Source: Kofleriaceae bacterium
GTDB taxonomy: Bacteria > Myxococcota_A > Polyangia > Haliangiales > Haliangiaceae
Reading direction: 5' to 3'
Assembly: GCA_020633495.1 (NCBI GenBank)
Contig: JACKDR010000009.1
Location: forward strand, 62,001 to 126,000
Length of the DNA: 64,000 nucleotides
In this document: one piece after another, positions 19,892-28,453 of the stretch
Layout of the letters: each line of letters begins with the position of its first letter
Numbering within the stretch: position 1 is the first letter of the stretch
Translations under genes and position numbers: made by a program
The notes under the pieces: generated by a model
Told to the model about the DNA's origin: nothing
Database searches by the model: none
What the model saw: the letters and a program-made list of their open reading frames with translations, nothing else

Positions 19892-20683
19892 ATGGCCCTG
19901 CCGCGCACCCAGCTGTTCGAGTTCAACGACCACGATCGGACCCCGGGGGCGCTGCGTGACACGATCGTCGAGACCCTGAGCCGGGCGCTGTCGTGGGGCC
20001 GGATGCTCGAGGGCCTGGTGCCGCCGCTGCGCCGCTTCCTCGACGACGCCGGCACCGACGAGGTCCTCGACCTGTGCGCCGGGGCCGGCGGCCCCGCGGC
20101 GATCGTCGCCGCCGAGGCCGCGCGCGCCGGGGTCGCGCCGCCGCGGATGCTCTTGACCGACCTGTTCCCCCGGGTCGAGGACTGGGAGGCGGTGCGCCGC
20201 GCCCACCCGGCGACGATCGACTTCGTCGCCGAGCCGGTCGACGCGACCCGGATCCCGGCGACGCTGTCGGACGGCCGCGTCCGCACCGTCATCAACGCGT
20301 TCCACCACTTCCCGCCCGAGCTGGCCCGGGCGATCCTCGCCGACGCGGTCGCCCACGCCCGCGGCGTCTTCATCAGCGAGGCCTTCGATCGCAACCCGCT
20401 GGCGTTCCTGAACTTCGCGCCCGCGGCGCTGCCCGCGCTGCTGGCGGCGCCGCTGTTGACCCGCAAGGACCGCGCCGCCAAGGCGCTGTGGTCGTGGGCG
20501 ACCCCGGTCGCCCTGCTGACCGGGACCTGGGACGGCCTGGTCTCGACGATGCGCGTCTACCGCGAGGACGAGCTACGCGCGATGGTCGCCCCGTTCGGCG
20601 ACCACTGGCGCTGGGAGTTCGGAACCTACGCGTACTGGCCGCGCGGCCGCGGCACCTACTTCTACGGCGTGCCGCGCGCCTGA
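19892..20683 (+). CDS. Class I SAM-dependent methyltransferase
   Basis: 263 residues. The SAM-binding motif I is VLDLCAGAGGPAAIVA, followed by MLLTDLFPRVEDWEAV (motif II acidic residue) and TVINAFHHFPPELARAILADAVAHA, the post-motif region of methyltransferases acting on small molecules. The C-terminal part (FLNFAPAALPALLAAPLLT, then GTYAYWPRGRGTYFYGVPRA) is hydrophobic and is shared with proteins often annotated only as class I methyltransferase. The substrate is unknown. TACGAC lies 6 nt before the ATG with no Shine-Dalgarno. It diverges from the phosphatase operon with 84 nt between. Confidence 0.85.
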   Translation: MALPRTQLFEFNDHDRTPGALRDTIVETLSRALSWGRMLEGLVPPLRRFLDDAGTDEVLDLCAGAGGPAAIVAAEAARAGVAPPRMLLTDLFPRVEDWEAVRRAHPATIDFVAEPVDATRIPATLSDGRVRTVINAFHHFPPELARAILADAVAHARGVFISEAFDRNPLAFLNFAPAALPALLAAPLLTRKDRAAKALWSWATPVALLTGTWDGLVSTMRVYREDELRAMVAPFGDHWRWEFGTYAYWPRGRGTYFYGVPRA

Positions 20684-20690
20684 CCGCGGG

Positions 20691-21302
20691 TCACGGCGTC
20701 GCCGGCGCGACCAGCGCGGCGCCCTCGCGCAGCAGCAGGTGCGTGAACGCCGCGACCACCAGCGCGTGATCGATGCGGCCGTCGCGCAGCATCGCGGTGA
20801 CCTCGGCCAGCGACGCCAGCTCGACGTCGATCACCTCCGAGCTGTCGAGGTCGCGCGGGCCGTGGTCGCCGCCGGGGCGGTGGGCGTCGAGCGCCAGCCA
20901 GGTCGACAGGCGGTTGGGCTGGATCGCCGGGTTGGGGTTGACGACGCCGATCTGCTGCCAGCTCGCCGCGACGTACCCGGTCTCCTCCTGCAGCTCGCGC
21001 GCCGCCGCGGTGGCGTGGTCCTCGCCGGGATCGACCATGCCGCCGGGGATCTCGAGGCACACGCCCTCGGCGCCGTGGCGGTACTGGCGGATCAGCACGA
21101 CCCGGCGGTCGCGGGTCAGCGCGATCACGTTGACCCAGTCGGGCACGGCCAGGACGGTGAAGCGGCGCTCCTCGCCGGTGACCGGGTGGCGGGCGCGGTG
21201 GCGCGTGGTCTGGAAGATGACGTAGTCGTGCTGGGGCTCGCGCGCCACCACCTGCCAGGTCAGCGCGCGATCGCGCGGGTCTCCATCGTCGGCGGGGTCC
21301 AT
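20691..21302 (-). CDS. Nudix hydrolase (ADP-ribose pyrophosphatase-like)
   Basis: 203 residues. The Nudix box is complete: GGMVDPGEDHATAAAREL with the following QEETGYV, matching GX5EX7REUXEEXGU. The upstream RFTVLAVPDWVNVIALT and VLIRQYRHGAEGVCLEIPGG are the strands typical of ADP-ribose/nucleoside diphosphate sugar hydrolases. The product would be AMP plus ribose phosphate if that substrate is right. GATAAT lies 6 nt before the ATG, overlapping the stop codon of the DTW gene upstream. Confidence 0.92.
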   Translation of the reverse strand: MDPADDGDPRDRALTWQVVAREPQHDYVIFQTTRHRARHPVTGEERRFTVLAVPDWVNVIALTRDRRVVLIRQYRHGAEGVCLEIPGGMVDPGEDHATAAARELQEETGYVAASWQQIGVVNPNPAIQPNRLSTWLALDAHRPGGDHGPRDLDSSEVIDVELASLAEVTAMLRDGRIDHALVVAAFTHLLLREGAALVAPATP

Positions 21303-21308
21303 GCCGCG

Positions 21309-21314
21309 ATTATC
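21309..21314 (-). promoter_or_regulatory. -10-like GATAAT of the Nudix gene
   Basis: GATAAT on the minus strand (5 of 6 to TATAAT), exactly 6 nt before the ATG. It is one of the best leaderless-type boxes in the window. Confidence 0.55.
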
Positions 21315-21885
21315 GCCGGCCGCTGGCCCGCGCGCGCTCGATCATGATCGCGAACAGGCGCTCGAGCTCGGCGGCCGGGGCGTCGCCCTCGACCAGGCGC
21401 AGCGCCGCCGCGATCGCCTCGATCGTCGACACCCGCCCCTGCCCCGGCGACGTCCGCAGTCGCGCCGCCGGGACCTCGTCGATCGGCAGCGACAGGATCG
21501 GCAGGCCGCGCAGCGCCGGCAGCCGCTGCCGCATCCGCTTGGCCTGCGACCAGGTGGCGTCGAGGAAGACCAGCCGCGCCGGCGGCGGCGCCGGCGCGAC
21601 CCGCCGCGGCGGGCCCTCGGGGTAGACCAGCCAGGTGTCGGGCGCGCGCAGCGCCGCGAGGTCGGCGGGCGCACCCTCGCGGCCGTGGTCGACCAGGCGG
21701 GCGTGGGCCAGCGCCAGCGCCGCGATCCGCCCCGAGTTGCTCGACCGCCACGCCTCGGTGACGTGACGCACGATGACGACCTCGGTGCGGTGCGCGATCG
21801 GCCGGATCTCGGCGCACATGCAGGTCCGCCGGGGCAGCAGGCAGCGCGGGCAGCGCTCGAGCTCGGGCCGGGACGTCGAGGTCAC
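21310..21885 (-). CDS. DTW-domain tRNA-uridine aminocarboxypropyltransferase
   Basis: 191 residues. The family transfers the 3-amino-3-carboxypropyl group of SAM to uridine in tRNA (acp3U; TapT/YfiP type). The N-terminal zinc knuckle (CPRCLLPRRTCMC) and the signature LDATWSQAKRM, which holds the D-x-T-W core, are both intact, as is LPILSLP before it. The GTG was chosen because it immediately precedes the zinc motif; the longer ATG frame overlaps the divergent lipoprotein gene and shows no homology-like composition. Confidence 0.87.
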   Translation of the reverse strand: MTSTSRPELERCPRCLLPRRTCMCAEIRPIAHRTEVVIVRHVTEAWRSSNSGRIAALALAHARLVDHGREGAPADLAALRAPDTWLVYPEGPPRRVAPAPPPARLVFLDATWSQAKRMRQRLPALRGLPILSLPIDEVPAARLRTSPGQGRVSTIEAIAAALRLVEGDAPAAELERLFAIMIERARASGRR

Positions 21886-22039
21886 GGCGCCGTCTACCAC
21901 GACCCGGGCGCGCGCCGCGTCACAATGCGCGCGTGTCGACGCCCACGCCCGGCGGCAAGCTTCCGCCGCGGCGCCGCCGCCCCTTCCCAGGGCGCACGCC
22001 CGGTCGCATGATGGTCGTCGGCCGTCCGGCCCAGGGACC

Positions 22040-22522
22040 ATGACCCACCGCACTCGCCTGTCCTCCCTCCTCGTCGCCTCCACCTTCGCCGCGCTGACGC
22101 TCCTCGGCGCCTGCGGCACCACGACCCGGTTCGTCGCGACCAACCCGTCGCCGCACCCGCTGGTCGCCAAGCCCGCGTCGGCGGTGCACGTCTACACCAC
22201 CGGCGTGCCGGAGGTGCCGTACGTCGAGGTCGGCATCCTGCAGTCGCGGCAGTCGAGCAGCCTGTCGACCCACGACATGCCGGAGATCATCGCGTCGATG
22301 CGTGCCGAGGCCGGCAAGCTCGGCTGCGACGGCGTGATCATCAACGGCGCCGCCGACAAGACCGAGGGCTCGTCCTCGGTGGTCGACGACGGCAACAGCA
22401 CGACGTACTCGTCGAGCCAGCAGACCCTCGAGGGCTTCTGGGGCGCCTGCATCGTCTACCTCGACGGCGACGCGACGCCGGCGGTCGCGCCGGGCGCGCC
22501 CGGGGCGACCGCGACCCGGTAG
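22040..22522 (+). CDS. Lipoprotein of unknown function
   Basis: 160 residues. A signal peptide ending in the lipobox LLGAC predicts lipidation. The mature part has the order VPYVEVGILQSRQ...MRAEAGKLGCDGVIINGAADKTEG, a pattern seen in small stress-related or RcsF-like lipoproteins of proteobacteria in which a conserved GCD turn is followed by a beta strand. A Ser-rich loop and a Pro/Ala-rich tail follow. Beyond an outer-membrane or periplasmic location no function can be assigned. Confidence 0.8.
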   Translation: MTHRTRLSSLLVASTFAALTLLGACGTTTRFVATNPSPHPLVAKPASAVHVYTTGVPEVPYVEVGILQSRQSSSLSTHDMPEIIASMRAEAGKLGCDGVIINGAADKTEGSSSVVDDGNSTTYSSSQQTLEGFWGACIVYLDGDATPAVAPGAPGATATR

Positions 22523-22558
22523 CCGGCCCGGCCGCGCCTGCGCCCCCGCGATCTCCGG

Positions 22559-22564
22559 TACCCT
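22559..22564 (+). promoter_or_regulatory. -10-like TACCCT, 7 nt before the C39/TPR gene
   Basis: TACCCT lies 7 nt before the ATG. The identical hexamer precedes the starts at 27104, 36912 and 50400 at 6, 7 and 10 nt, and no ribosome binding site is present. Confidence 0.45.
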
Positions 22565-22571
22565 GCCGGGG

Positions 22572-25500
22572 ATGACCGACCCTCAGCCGCCGGCGCGAGA
22601 GCGGCGAGTCCCCGACGACGTCCCGGCCGCGATCGCCGCGATCGAGGCCGACCTCGACGCCGAGCGCTACCAGGCCGCGATCGGGCGCCTCGAGGTCATC
22701 GAGCTCGACGCCCTGCCCCAGGACGCCTGGGAGACGCTGCTGCCGATCGCGCTGCGCTGCCGGATCTTCGCCGGCGAGGCGATCGACCGCGTCGTCGTCG
22801 ACGCCCGCCGCGGCCTGGGCCGCGCCCGCCCCGGCGAGGCCCGGGCCCAGCTCCACGCCCAGATCGTCTACGGCCTCACCGCCAAGCGCTGCGAGCAGCT
22901 GGCCCGGGGCGCCGCCGCCGCGTGCGCCGCGGCGGCGCCGGCGTCGAGCCTGGGGCCGTCGGTGCACGGCTGGATCGCGATGCAGTTCGATCACCGCGCC
23001 GAGACCGAGGCCGCCTACCTCGACGCCACCACCCGCGCCGAGCCGCACCGCGGCTGGATGGGCCTGGCCCGCGTCCGCTACGTCGTCGGCGACTTCGACG
23101 GCGCGCTCGCCGCGCTGCGCGAGCTCGGCGATCACCCGCGGACGCGCGTCGGCGCCCTGCGCCTGCGCGCCGACGTCGCCCGGGTCCGCGCCGACTGGCG
23201 GGCGTTCCTCGAGCTCGTCGAGCAGATCCTGGCGCTCACGCCGCGAGGCGATCACCGGCGCGGCGACCGGCTCGAGCGCGCCAGCGCGCTGTTCGCGCTC
23301 GACCGCCGCGACGAGGGCGTCGAGGTCTACCGGGCGCTGTGGCGCGAGACCGAGGGCGACGCGGTCGGGCGCTTCGCCCGCGAGGTCCTCAACGCGATCG
23401 AGCGCGGCGCCGGCGCGGCCGGGGCCGGCGCCGCCGGCCGGGTCATGCTGCCGCGCTTCCCGACGGTCACCCAGAAGCGCAACTACTGCGGCCCGGCGTC
23501 GCTGGAGCTGGTGCTGCGCTCGCACGGCATCGAGGTCGATCAGGACGACATCGCGCCCGAGGTCAAGCGCGACACCGGCTCGTCGATCCTGGCGATGACG
23601 CGCTACCTCGAGAGCCGCGGCCTCGAGACCCGCCGCTTCGAGGGCGACGGGGCGCGGTTCCGCGCCTGCGTCGAGCTCGGCCTGCCGGTGATCGTCGAGG
23701 AGGAGTACTCGACGACCAGCCACGTCGCGGTGGTGATCGGCGTCGACGAGAGCCTCGGCCTGCTCTACGTCCAGGACCCGATGACCCACGTCACCTCGGA
23801 GCGCCTGCTCAAGACCCAGGGCAGCCTGGGCGCGATGTACCGCAACGCCGCGATCGTCGCGGTCAAGCCCGACGACGCGGCCCGGCGCGCCGCGCTCGAC
23901 GCCGCCGGCGTGGTCGACGGCGCCCACCTGCGGCTGGTCGACGGCTGCGCCGACGACGGCCTGCGCGACGATCTCGAGGAGGTCCTGCGGCGCTGCGACG
24001 GCGCGCTGGCGCTGGTCGAGGACTACCCGCTGGCGTGGTACCGGCGGCTGCAGGCGCTGTGGGCCCAGGCGATGCGGTTCCGCACCGGCAACAACCTGGC
24101 CCGCTTCGTCGTCGAGCTGCGGCGCGCTCGCGTCCGCTACCACGATCAGGAGTGGCCGCACCTCTTGCACGCGGCCTACCTGATGGACGACAGCCGCTTC
24201 GAGGAGGCGCTGATCGAGCTCGAGAACGCGCTGCGCGTCGACCCCCACGACTCCAACACCGCCCAGGACGTCGCCGAGTGCCACATGCAGGGCGGGCGGC
24301 GCGACGAGGCCACGGCGGCGTTCTGGAAGACCCTGACGATCGATCCCGGCCACGTCCGCGCCACCGAGAACTTCACCGCGCACGCCCTCGACGGCGGCGA
24401 CCTCGAGCTGGCGTCGCACCTGTCGGCGTGCGCGCTCGAGCTGGCGCCGCACAACCCGTTCAACCACCTGACCGCGAGCCGGGTCGCCCAGGCCGAGGGC
24501 CGCGCCGCCGACGCGCTGGTCCACGCCCGCCGCTGCGTCGAGGTCGCGCCCGGCTACGTCCACGGCGCGCTCCACGTCGCCAGCCTGCTCACCGCCGATC
24601 CGTCGCCCGCGGCCCAGGACGAGGCCACCGCGACGTACCTCGACCTGTCGCGCAAGCACCCCTACTGGTTCGAGCCCCGGTGGCGGGCCGCGCGCCGCCT
24701 CGAGCGCGTCGGCGCCGTCGGCGACGCGGTCGAGCTGCTGCTCGCCGGGCTCGAGGTGGCGCAGGACGATCCGGTCGACCTGGTCCGCCCGCTCACCGAG
24801 ATCCTGCTCGAGGCCGGCGACGAGGACGGCGCGGTCGAGATGGCCGAGCGGTTCGCGCGCGAGCGGCCGACGGTCGGCCTGCTCGAGGTCCTGTGGGACA
24901 CGCTGCACGCCGCCGAGCGCCACGACCGCGCCCGCGACTCGACCGCCGAGTTCCTCGAGGCCAACCAGCAGTCGCCGTTCGCCGCCGCCCAGTACGCGTT
25001 CCGCCTGATGGGCCGCGACCCCGAGCAGGACGCCGAGGCCGAGCGCCTGCTGCGCCTCGCGGTCGGCGGCTCGCCGACGTTCCACTGGGCGCGCCGCCTG
25101 CTGACCGACCTGCTGGCCCGCGACCGCGCCGAGGAGGCGATCGCGACGATCGCCGCGGCGCCCGGCGCCGACGTCGCCAACCGGCTGTGCCACGCGTCGC
25201 TCCTGTCCGACGCCGGCCGCCACGACGAGGCCCGCGAGGTCATCGCCAGCCTCGCGATCGACGACGGCTGGAGCCAGGACGTCTGGAACCGGGTCCACCT
25301 CGGCGACGATCCGGCCGAGGTCGCGCTGGCCCGCCTCGGCGACGGCGGCGACGACGAGCCCGCGCACCGGCGCCGCGCCCGCCTCGCCTACTCGCTGACC
25401 GCCGGCCGCTTCGCCGACGCCGAGGCGATCGTCGCCGGGCTGCCGCTCGACGACGTCATCACCCAGGACCTGCTGGTGTGGGCGTGCGACGCCGACGATC

Positions 25501-26288
25501 GGTTCCGGCCGGCGCTGCGCGAGCGCCTCGGCGCCGCCCTGGTCGCGCCGACCACGCCGTACGCGCGGCGCCGCTTCGCCGCCGCGGTCCTCGACGGCGA
25601 CGCCGCGGCCGCCGGCGATCGCGGGCCGCTCGACGCCCGGCTCGCCACCGAGCGCAACGCGACCCGCGTGCTCGAGGCCATGTTCACGCTCAGCCAGGAT
25701 CGCCACCGCGACCTGGTCATCGAGATCCGCGAGGCCCTGGCCGGCCAGCCGCGTCGGTCGTGCGGCCTGGTCGAGGGCGCGCGCGCGGCGTCGATGCGCG
25801 GCGATCACGCGCTGGCGATGGCGCGGGCCACCGCGGCGCTGGCCCGGTTCCCGGCGTCGCGCGACGCGATGGCGACCCTGGCGGTCGAGCACCTCCTGAC
25901 CGGCGACCGCACCGCCGCGCGCGCCGCGGTGACCCGGGCGCTCCGGTTCCCGTCGCCGGTGCCGATCGTGCTCGAGGCCGGCGCGATCGTGCACCTGCTC
26001 GACGGCGACCGCGCGACCGCGACCCGGATGACCCTGATGGCGACCCGGCAGATGACCGCGGCCGGCTTCGCCCGCGACTCGATGGTCCTGCTCGCGGCGG
26101 TCCGGTCGGCCCTGGCCGGCAACCCGACCGAGGTCGAGCGCCTCCGCACCCACCCCGGCCTCCATCACGACCCGGCGGCCACGATCTGGACCGAGCTGGC
26201 GGCGATCGCGGTCGCCGGCCCCGGGGCGGCGCCGGGCGCCCGCGCCGACGATCCATCACCAGCCGGCGCCGGTGCCGCAGAATCCTGA
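22572..26288 (+). CDS. Giant TPR protein with embedded C39-like peptidase domain
   Basis: 1,238 residues and no signal peptide. Residues 1-285 are TPR-like. Residues about 292-430 match the C39-like fold: Cys306 in QKRNYCGPASLELVL, His384 in TSHVAVVIGVD and Asp402 in YVQDP, which fit the Cys-His-Asp triad. About 800 residues of further TPR helices follow (EEALIELENALRVDPHDSNTAQDVAECHMQGGRRDEATAAFW is one pair). C39 domains cut double-glycine leaders of bacteriocins in ABC exporters, but free-standing C39-like domains in TPR proteins are largely uncharacterised. No exporter or peptide gene is next to it. A proteolytic adaptor in the cytoplasm is one possibility. Confidence 0.85.
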   Translation: MTDPQPPARERRVPDDVPAAIAAIEADLDAERYQAAIGRLEVIELDALPQDAWETLLPIALRCRIFAGEAIDRVVVDARRGLGRARPGEARAQLHAQIVYGLTAKRCEQLARGAAAACAAAAPASSLGPSVHGWIAMQFDHRAETEAAYLDATTRAEPHRGWMGLARVRYVVGDFDGALAALRELGDHPRTRVGALRLRADVARVRADWRAFLELVEQILALTPRGDHRRGDRLERASALFALDRRDEGVEVYRALWRETEGDAVGRFAREVLNAIERGAGAAGAGAAGRVMLPRFPTVTQKRNYCGPASLELVLRSHGIEVDQDDIAPEVKRDTGSSILAMTRYLESRGLETRRFEGDGARFRACVELGLPVIVEEEYSTTSHVAVVIGVDESLGLLYVQDPMTHVTSERLLKTQGSLGAMYRNAAIVAVKPDDAARRAALDAAGVVDGAHLRLVDGCADDGLRDDLEEVLRRCDGALALVEDYPLAWYRRLQALWAQAMRFRTGNNLARFVVELRRARVRYHDQEWPHLLHAAYLMDDSRFEEALIELENALRVDPHDSNTAQDVAECHMQGGRRDEATAAFWKTLTIDPGHVRATENFTAHALDGGDLELASHLSACALELAPHNPFNHLTASRVAQAEGRAADALVHARRCVEVAPGYVHGALHVASLLTADPSPAAQDEATATYLDLSRKHPYWFEPRWRAARRLERVGAVGDAVELLLAGLEVAQDDPVDLVRPLTEILLEAGDEDGAVEMAERFARERPTVGLLEVLWDTLHAAERHDRARDSTAEFLEANQQSPFAAAQYAFRLMGRDPEQDAEAERLLRLAVGGSPTFHWARRLLTDLLARDRAEEAIATIAAAPGADVANRLCHASLLSDAGRHDEAREVIASLAIDDGWSQDVWNRVHLGDDPAEVALARLGDGGDDEPAHRRRARLAYSLTAGRFADAEAIVAGLPLDDVITQDLLVWACDADDRFRPALRERLGAALVAPTTPYARRRFAAAVLDGDAAAAGDRGPLDARLATERNATRVLEAMFTLSQDRHRDLVIEIREALAGQPRRSCGLVEGARAASMRGDHALAMARATAALARFPASRDAMATLAVEHLLTGDRTAARAAVTRALRFPSPVPIVLEAGAIVHLLDGDRATATRMTLMATRQMTAAGFARDSMVLLAAVRSALAGNPTEVERLRTHPGLHHDPAATIWTELAAIAVAGPGAAPGARADDPSPAGAGAAES

Positions 26289-26378
26289 CATCGATGTCGC
26301 GGCGGCCGAGGCGGCCGGTCGACAAGCCCGCGAATTCCGGTCAGCGACGATCGGTGTCGCGCTGGCACCTCCGTTGCT

Positions 26379-26384
26379 TAGGCT
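26379..26384 (+). promoter_or_regulatory. -10-like TAGGCT before the outer-membrane protein gene
   Basis: TAGGCT lies 7 nt before the ATG at 26392, with no Shine-Dalgarno sequence. Confidence 0.4.
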
Positions 26385-26391
26385 GATCCCC

Positions 26392-27066
26392 ATGAAGCGC
26401 GCCGCCGGCATCCTCGCCCTGGTCGTCACCACCCTCGCCACCGCGGTCGCCGCCGCCCCGGCCCGGGCCGACGGCATCTACTACAGCGAGAGCTTCGGCG
26501 GCACCAAGTTCGACAACGAGCTGTCGAGCTACGTCGACGCGGCGCTGCGGCTGCGGCTGGCGCTGGGCTACCGGGCCAACCGGGTCGCGGTCGAGGGCTG
26601 GGTCGGCGGCGACCTCGCCGGCGGCGACCAGGCCTACGACACCTACGACCCCAACGGCGACTACTACAGCGCCGACAACGACCCCAGCACCTTCACCTAC
26701 GGCCTCGACGCCAAGTACCTGTTCCCGGTCCGCGACCACGTCGAGCTCTACGTCCGCGGCTCGATGAGCCGGATGAACATCGACAGCAACGACCTGCCCG
26801 GCTACGCCGGCCGCGGCCTCGGCGTCGGCACCGGCATCCAGATCAAGGGCAAGGCGCCGCTGCTCGGCCTGCTCTACCCGCCGGTCCTCATCGCCTGCCT
26901 GGTGTCGGACGCGTGCCGCCAGGGCCGGCTCGGCCCCAACGCCACGATCGCCGGCTTCGTCGATCAGGGCTACGACTTCTACCGCCTGCACAGCGTCGGG
27001 CGCCACGCCGTCGACGTCGAGGCCACCCGCTGGACCTTCGGCATCGCGATCGGCAGCGACTTCTGA
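26392..27066 (+). CDS. Outer-membrane beta-barrel protein
   Basis: 224 residues. A signal peptide (MKRAAGILALVVTTLATAVAAAPARA) is followed by alternating beta strands rich in Tyr and Gly: YVDAALRLRLALGYRANRVAVEGWVGGDL, then DAKYLFPVRDHVELYVRGSMSRM. The C-terminus ends in Phe after a strand (WTFGIAIGSDF), as in BAM-assembled barrels. A short hydrophobic insert (LLYPPVLIACLVSDACR) with two Cys interrupts the last third. The size suggests an 8-strand barrel similar to OmpW/OmpX-like proteins; the function is unknown. Confidence 0.8.
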   Translation: MKRAAGILALVVTTLATAVAAAPARADGIYYSESFGGTKFDNELSSYVDAALRLRLALGYRANRVAVEGWVGGDLAGGDQAYDTYDPNGDYYSADNDPSTFTYGLDAKYLFPVRDHVELYVRGSMSRMNIDSNDLPGYAGRGLGVGTGIQIKGKAPLLGLLYPPVLIACLVSDACRQGRLGPNATIAGFVDQGYDFYRLHSVGRHAVDVEATRWTFGIAIGSDF

Positions 27067-27091
27067 ACGGCACTTCGCGGGCGCGCCGGGC

Positions 27092-27097
27092 TACCCT
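27092..27097 (+). promoter_or_regulatory. -10-like TACCCT before the amine oxidase
   Basis: TACCCT lies 6 nt before the GTG at 27104, in a 37-nt gap after the barrel gene. Confidence 0.45.
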
Positions 27098-27103
27098 CGC
27101 GCC

Positions 27104-28453
27104 GTGCTCGCCCCCCTGCCCGATCGGGTCGATGTCGTCGTGGTCGGCGCCGGCTTCGCCGGCCTGGCCACCGCCGCCGCGTGTCGCGCCGCCGGCGCCT
27201 CGGTCGCCGTCCTCGAGGCGCGCGACCGGGTCGGCGGCCGGGTCTGGAGCCGCGACGTCGGCGCCGCCCGGCTCGATCTCGGCGGCCAGTGGATCGGCCC
27301 CGGCCAGCACCGGCTCGAGGCCCTGACCCGCCGGCTCGGGGTCGCGACGTTCCCCACCTACGCCACCGGCGCCAAGCTGCTCGACGACGGCCGCCGCACC
27401 CGCCGCTACAAGGGCACGATCCCGTCGCTGGGCCCGCTCGAGCTGATCGAGACCCACCTGGCGCTGCGCCGCCTCGACCGGATGATGGCGAAGGTGTCGG
27501 CGCGCGACCCGGCGTCGTCGCCCGACGCCGCCGCGCTCGACGCCATGACCGTCGCCGACTACGCGCGGCGGCTGCGCAGCCGGCGCGCCCGCGGCCTGTT
27601 CGACGTCGCGCTCGGCGCGATCTTCGGCGCCGAGGCGGCGGAGATGTCGCTGTTGTGGTTCCTCGCCTACCTGCGCGCCGGCGGCGGCCTGATGGCGCTG
27701 TCGGAGATCGAGGGCGGCGCCCAGGAGCGGCGCTTCGTCGGCGGCGCCCAGGGCGTCGCCGATCGCTGGGCCGCCGAGCTCGGCGACGCGATCGTCCTCG
27801 GCGCGCCGGTCCGACGCGTGGTGTGGCGCGACGGCGAGGTCGTCGTCCACGGCGAGCGCGGCGCGATCGCCGCGCGGCGCGTGGTGATCGCGGTGCCGCC
27901 GCCGCTGGCCGCGCGCATCGAGCTCGATCCGGCGGGCCCGGCGCGGCGCGACCAGCTGGTGCAGCGCGCCGCGATGGGCGCGATCGTCAAGGTCATCGTC
28001 GCCTACGAGCGCCCGTTCTGGCGCGAGCGCGAGCTGTCGGGCGAGGTCGTCAGCCTCGGCGGCCCGGCCTCGGTGGTGTTCGACAACTGCAGCCACGATC
28101 TGCGGCAGCCGGCGCTGCTGGCGTTCGTCCAGGCCGAGGCGGCGCGGCGCTGGACCGCGGCGCCCGACGACGCCGGCCCGGTCCTCGACCAGCTCGCCCG
28201 CTACTTCGGCGACGAGGCCCGCCGCCCGGTGACGATCGCCACCGCCGACTGGGCGGCCGAGCCGTGGAGCCGCGGCTGCCCGGTCGCGGTCATGGCGCCG
28301 CGCGCGCTGACCTCGACGGGGACGACCCTGCGCGAGCCGGTGGGGCCGATCCACTTCGCGGGCACCGAGACCGCGGTCGAGTGGACCGGCTACATCGAGG
28401 GCGCGCTCGAGTCCGGCGAGCGGGCCGCGCGCGAGGTCATCCGTGCCCTCTGA
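27104..28453 (+). CDS. Flavin amine oxidase (monoamine oxidase-like)
   Basis: 449 residues. The FAD-binding Rossmann motif VVVVGAGFAGLATAAACRAAG is followed by VLEARDRVGGRVWS and LDLGGQWIGPGQHR, the monoamine oxidase signature. The C-terminus carries GPIHFAGTETAVEWTGYIEGA, which covers the flavin; human MAO has a Cys linked to FAD at a similar place, and none is visible here, so FAD is probably non-covalent. It oxidises primary or secondary amines to aldehydes with release of ammonia and peroxide; the substrate is unknown. It overlaps the amidase start by 11 nt, so the two are probably coupled. Confidence 0.92.
   Translation: MLAPLPDRVDVVVVGAGFAGLATAAACRAAGASVAVLEARDRVGGRVWSRDVGAARLDLGGQWIGPGQHRLEALTRRLGVATFPTYATGAKLLDDGRRTRRYKGTIPSLGPLELIETHLALRRLDRMMAKVSARDPASSPDAAALDAMTVADYARRLRSRRARGLFDVALGAIFGAEAAEMSLLWFLAYLRAGGGLMALSEIEGGAQERRFVGGAQGVADRWAAELGDAIVLGAPVRRVVWRDGEVVVHGERGAIAARRVVIAVPPPLAARIELDPAGPARRDQLVQRAAMGAIVKVIVAYERPFWRERELSGEVVSLGGPASVVFDNCSHDLRQPALLAFVQAEAARRWTAAPDDAGPVLDQLARYFGDEARRPVTIATADWAAEPWSRGCPVAVMAPRALTSTGTTLREPVGPIHFAGTETAVEWTGYIEGALESGERAAREVIRAL

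Noticed and set aside
22341..26168. 1,275-codon minus-strand ORF opposite the C39/TPR gene
   Set aside because: It is a GC-frame shadow: composition is dominated by Arg, Gly, Ala, Val, with no domain, and the + strand gene has clear motifs.
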